NCBI GenBank assembly: GCA_003232175.1
Contig: QILX01000079.1
Span: forward strand, 1-6,591
DNA from: Hyphomicrobiales bacterium
GTDB taxonomy: Bacteria > Pseudomonadota > Alphaproteobacteria > Rhizobiales > SZUA-8
DNA: 6,591 bases
Direction of reading: 5' to 3'
The translations under genes were made by a program, and so were the position numbers. The notes under the pieces are model-generated. The model had not been told where the DNA came from. It saw only the letters and a program-made list of their open reading frames with translations, and made no database searches. Shown piece after piece: positions 5,717 through 6,591 of this stretch. How positions within the stretch are numbered: the stretch's first letter is position 1; the number at the start of each line of letters is the position of its first letter.

Positions 5717-5769
5717 ATTGACCAGCTGTCCAAGCATATGGCACATTTGCAGAAAATTGGGAAAAGGCT

Positions 5770-6591
5770 ATGCGATTAGACCAAATTAAAATTAGTGATT
5801 TACAAGTAAATCGGGCAAACGACCGTCACGGGGAGCTTGAGAACGAAACGGCCGCTATCTCGTGGCTTTTTAATACGCGAGAAGCCCACATGAAAAACCT
5901 CGCGAAAGATATTGTTGATGAAGGAAGAATTTTTGAACCTCCATTGGTTGCACCCGAAAACGGTTTCTTTTTAGTCTTTGATGGTAATCGACGCGTGACA
6001 TGTTTGAAATTGCTTGAAAAGCCTGAAAGAGCTCCAACGGTGCAACTACAAGATTATTTTAAATCGTTACGTGAAACTTGGCGAGGAAGTTTTCCCAAAA
6101 CTATACTTTGTCAAGTGGAAGAGGATCGAGATGACATAGATAGCATTCTTTATCGTCGGCACACTGGAACGCAAAATGGTGTTGGTCAATCCAATTGGGA
6201 TGACCGAATGAAAGATAATTTCGTAGCCCGGTCAGGAAAAGCATCTGGCTTCAATTTAGCAGATGAAATTGAGCAGCGATTGAACGCTGCAGGATTGCTT
6301 CCGAAAAAGAAAATCCCGCGATCCAATTTAAACCGTTTTCTGTCCTCAGAAGCAATTCGGAACCGAGTAGGAATTAGCGTTAAGAAAAAGGAATTTAACT
6401 ACACACATAAACCTGAAATCGTTCTCGAAACTCTCAAGAATATAGCAGAAGATTTTGCCAATGGTCGTGTTGTCCTTGGTGACATTTGGGATAACTCTGG
6501 CAAACTAACTTATCTTGAGAAGCTCGAAGGAGACGAAAAACTCCCGAATGAAGATGACCTTATTGATGGAGATAAAAAAACAGAAAAATCC
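5770..6591 (+). CDS. ParB/Srx-fold N-terminal domain protein, 3' truncated by the window
   Basis: 274 codons are visible with no stop, so the gene continues beyond the edge. The N-terminal 130 residues read as a ParB/sulfiredoxin-like domain: a start of the form MRLDQIKISDLQVN, a helix AHMKNLAKDIVDEG (39-52), PPLVAPENG (57-65) and the signature FDGNRRVTCLKLL (70-82), equivalent to the ParB G-x-R-R box. A second conserved stretch is RRHTGTQNGVGQSNW (129-143). After it come an Asn/Arg helix (NLNRFLSSEAIRNRVGI, 186-202) and an acidic region near 254-274. ParB superfamily domains bind nucleotides or DNA, and some act as nucleases or regulators. This is unlikely to be a chromosome-partition ParB: there is no neighbouring parA and no obvious HTH after the box. 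The start has a GGGAAAAGG purine tract at 5759-5767. Sampled lines show about 33-40% G+C against about 60-67% in the sensor gene, suggesting recent acquisition. No partner gene is visible, so its system cannot be named. Confidence 0.75.
   Translation, partial: MRLDQIKISDLQVNRANDRHGELENETAAISWLFNTREAHMKNLAKDIVDEGRIFEPPLVAPENGFFLVFDGNRRVTCLKLLEKPERAPTVQLQDYFKSLRETWRGSFPKTILCQVEEDRDDIDSILYRRHTGTQNGVGQSNWDDRMKDNFVARSGKASGFNLADEIEQRLNAAGLLPKKKIPRSNLNRFLSSEAIRNRVGISVKKKEFNYTHKPEIVLETLKNIAEDFANGRVVLGDIWDNSGKLTYLEKLEGDEKLPNEDDLIDGDKKTEKS

Larger units (their letters stand above)
5186..5769. other. Gene-poor region between tRNA and ParB-like gene
   Basis: This stretch of 584 bases has no confident gene. 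It contains a possible tRNA terminator (5216-5240), an imperfect direct repeat (5228-5263), a 9-base repeat GGTGTTCGA (5241-5249 and 5368-5376), a large nested inverted repeat (5442-5514), a 6-bp hairpin GGGAGA/TCTCCC (5653-5672) and a doubtful small ORF (5585-5716). A minus-strand frame ending in the tRNA (5142-5345) is an antisense-tRNA artefact, and a 63-codon minus frame (5342-5533) has no recognised domain. No integrase, transposase or second copy of the tRNA 3' end was found. Confidence 0.5.

Noticed and set aside
5718..5747. TTGACC with CACATT as a promoter for the ParB-like gene
   Set aside because: The -35 is good but the candidate -10 matches only three of six positions. CATATG at 5735 is too close to the -35.

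Overview
The window looks like chromosomal DNA of an alphaproteobacterium, with the start of a foreign segment at the right end. The evidence for this is the moderately GC-rich body (sampled lines of the central genes reach about 60-67% G+C), an OmpV/MipA porin-like protein, a SIMPL-domain protein, and a CAU-anticodon tRNA whose form I recall from alphaproteobacteria. No genus can be named from the sequence alone.

Layout from left to right: (i) an AT-rich leader with small inverted repeats (1-146); (ii) a minus-strand MipA/OmpV outer-membrane protein (147-986); (iii) a 426-base gap with a nested inverted repeat and a possible terminator; (iv) a minus-strand secreted protein whose N-terminal half reads as a bacterial VHL (von Hippel-Lindau) beta domain, followed by a Pro/Arg-rich tail with three Cys-pair modules (1413-2231); (v) a 244-base divergent intergenic region carrying a perfect 19-base dyad; (vi) a plus-strand, two-TM, HAMP/PAS membrane sensor whose C-terminus has the outline of a histidine kinase but lacks the phospho-acceptor His and ATP-binding residues (2476-4158); (vii) a convergent minus-strand periplasmic SIMPL (DUF541) protein (4206-4931); (viii) a plus-strand tRNA-CAU (5109-5185), probably the lysidine-type tRNA-Ile2, with a plausible promoter and terminator; (ix) a 584-base stretch without a confident gene, holding direct repeats, a large nested inverted repeat and a doubtful small ORF; (x) an AT-richer ParB/Srx-fold gene that runs off the right edge (5770-6591).

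The genes do not form one operon. Three of the four chromosomal proteins before the tRNA are exported (porin-like, VHL-like, SIMPL), and the fourth is an inner-membrane sensor with a periplasmic loop, so the left part has a cell-envelope theme. The VHL-like gene and the degenerate sensor are divergent and share one control region, which makes co-regulation possible but unproven. The composition drop after the tRNA, together with the ParB-like gene, suggests the edge of an integrated island or prophage. The integrase and the far boundary are not in the window.
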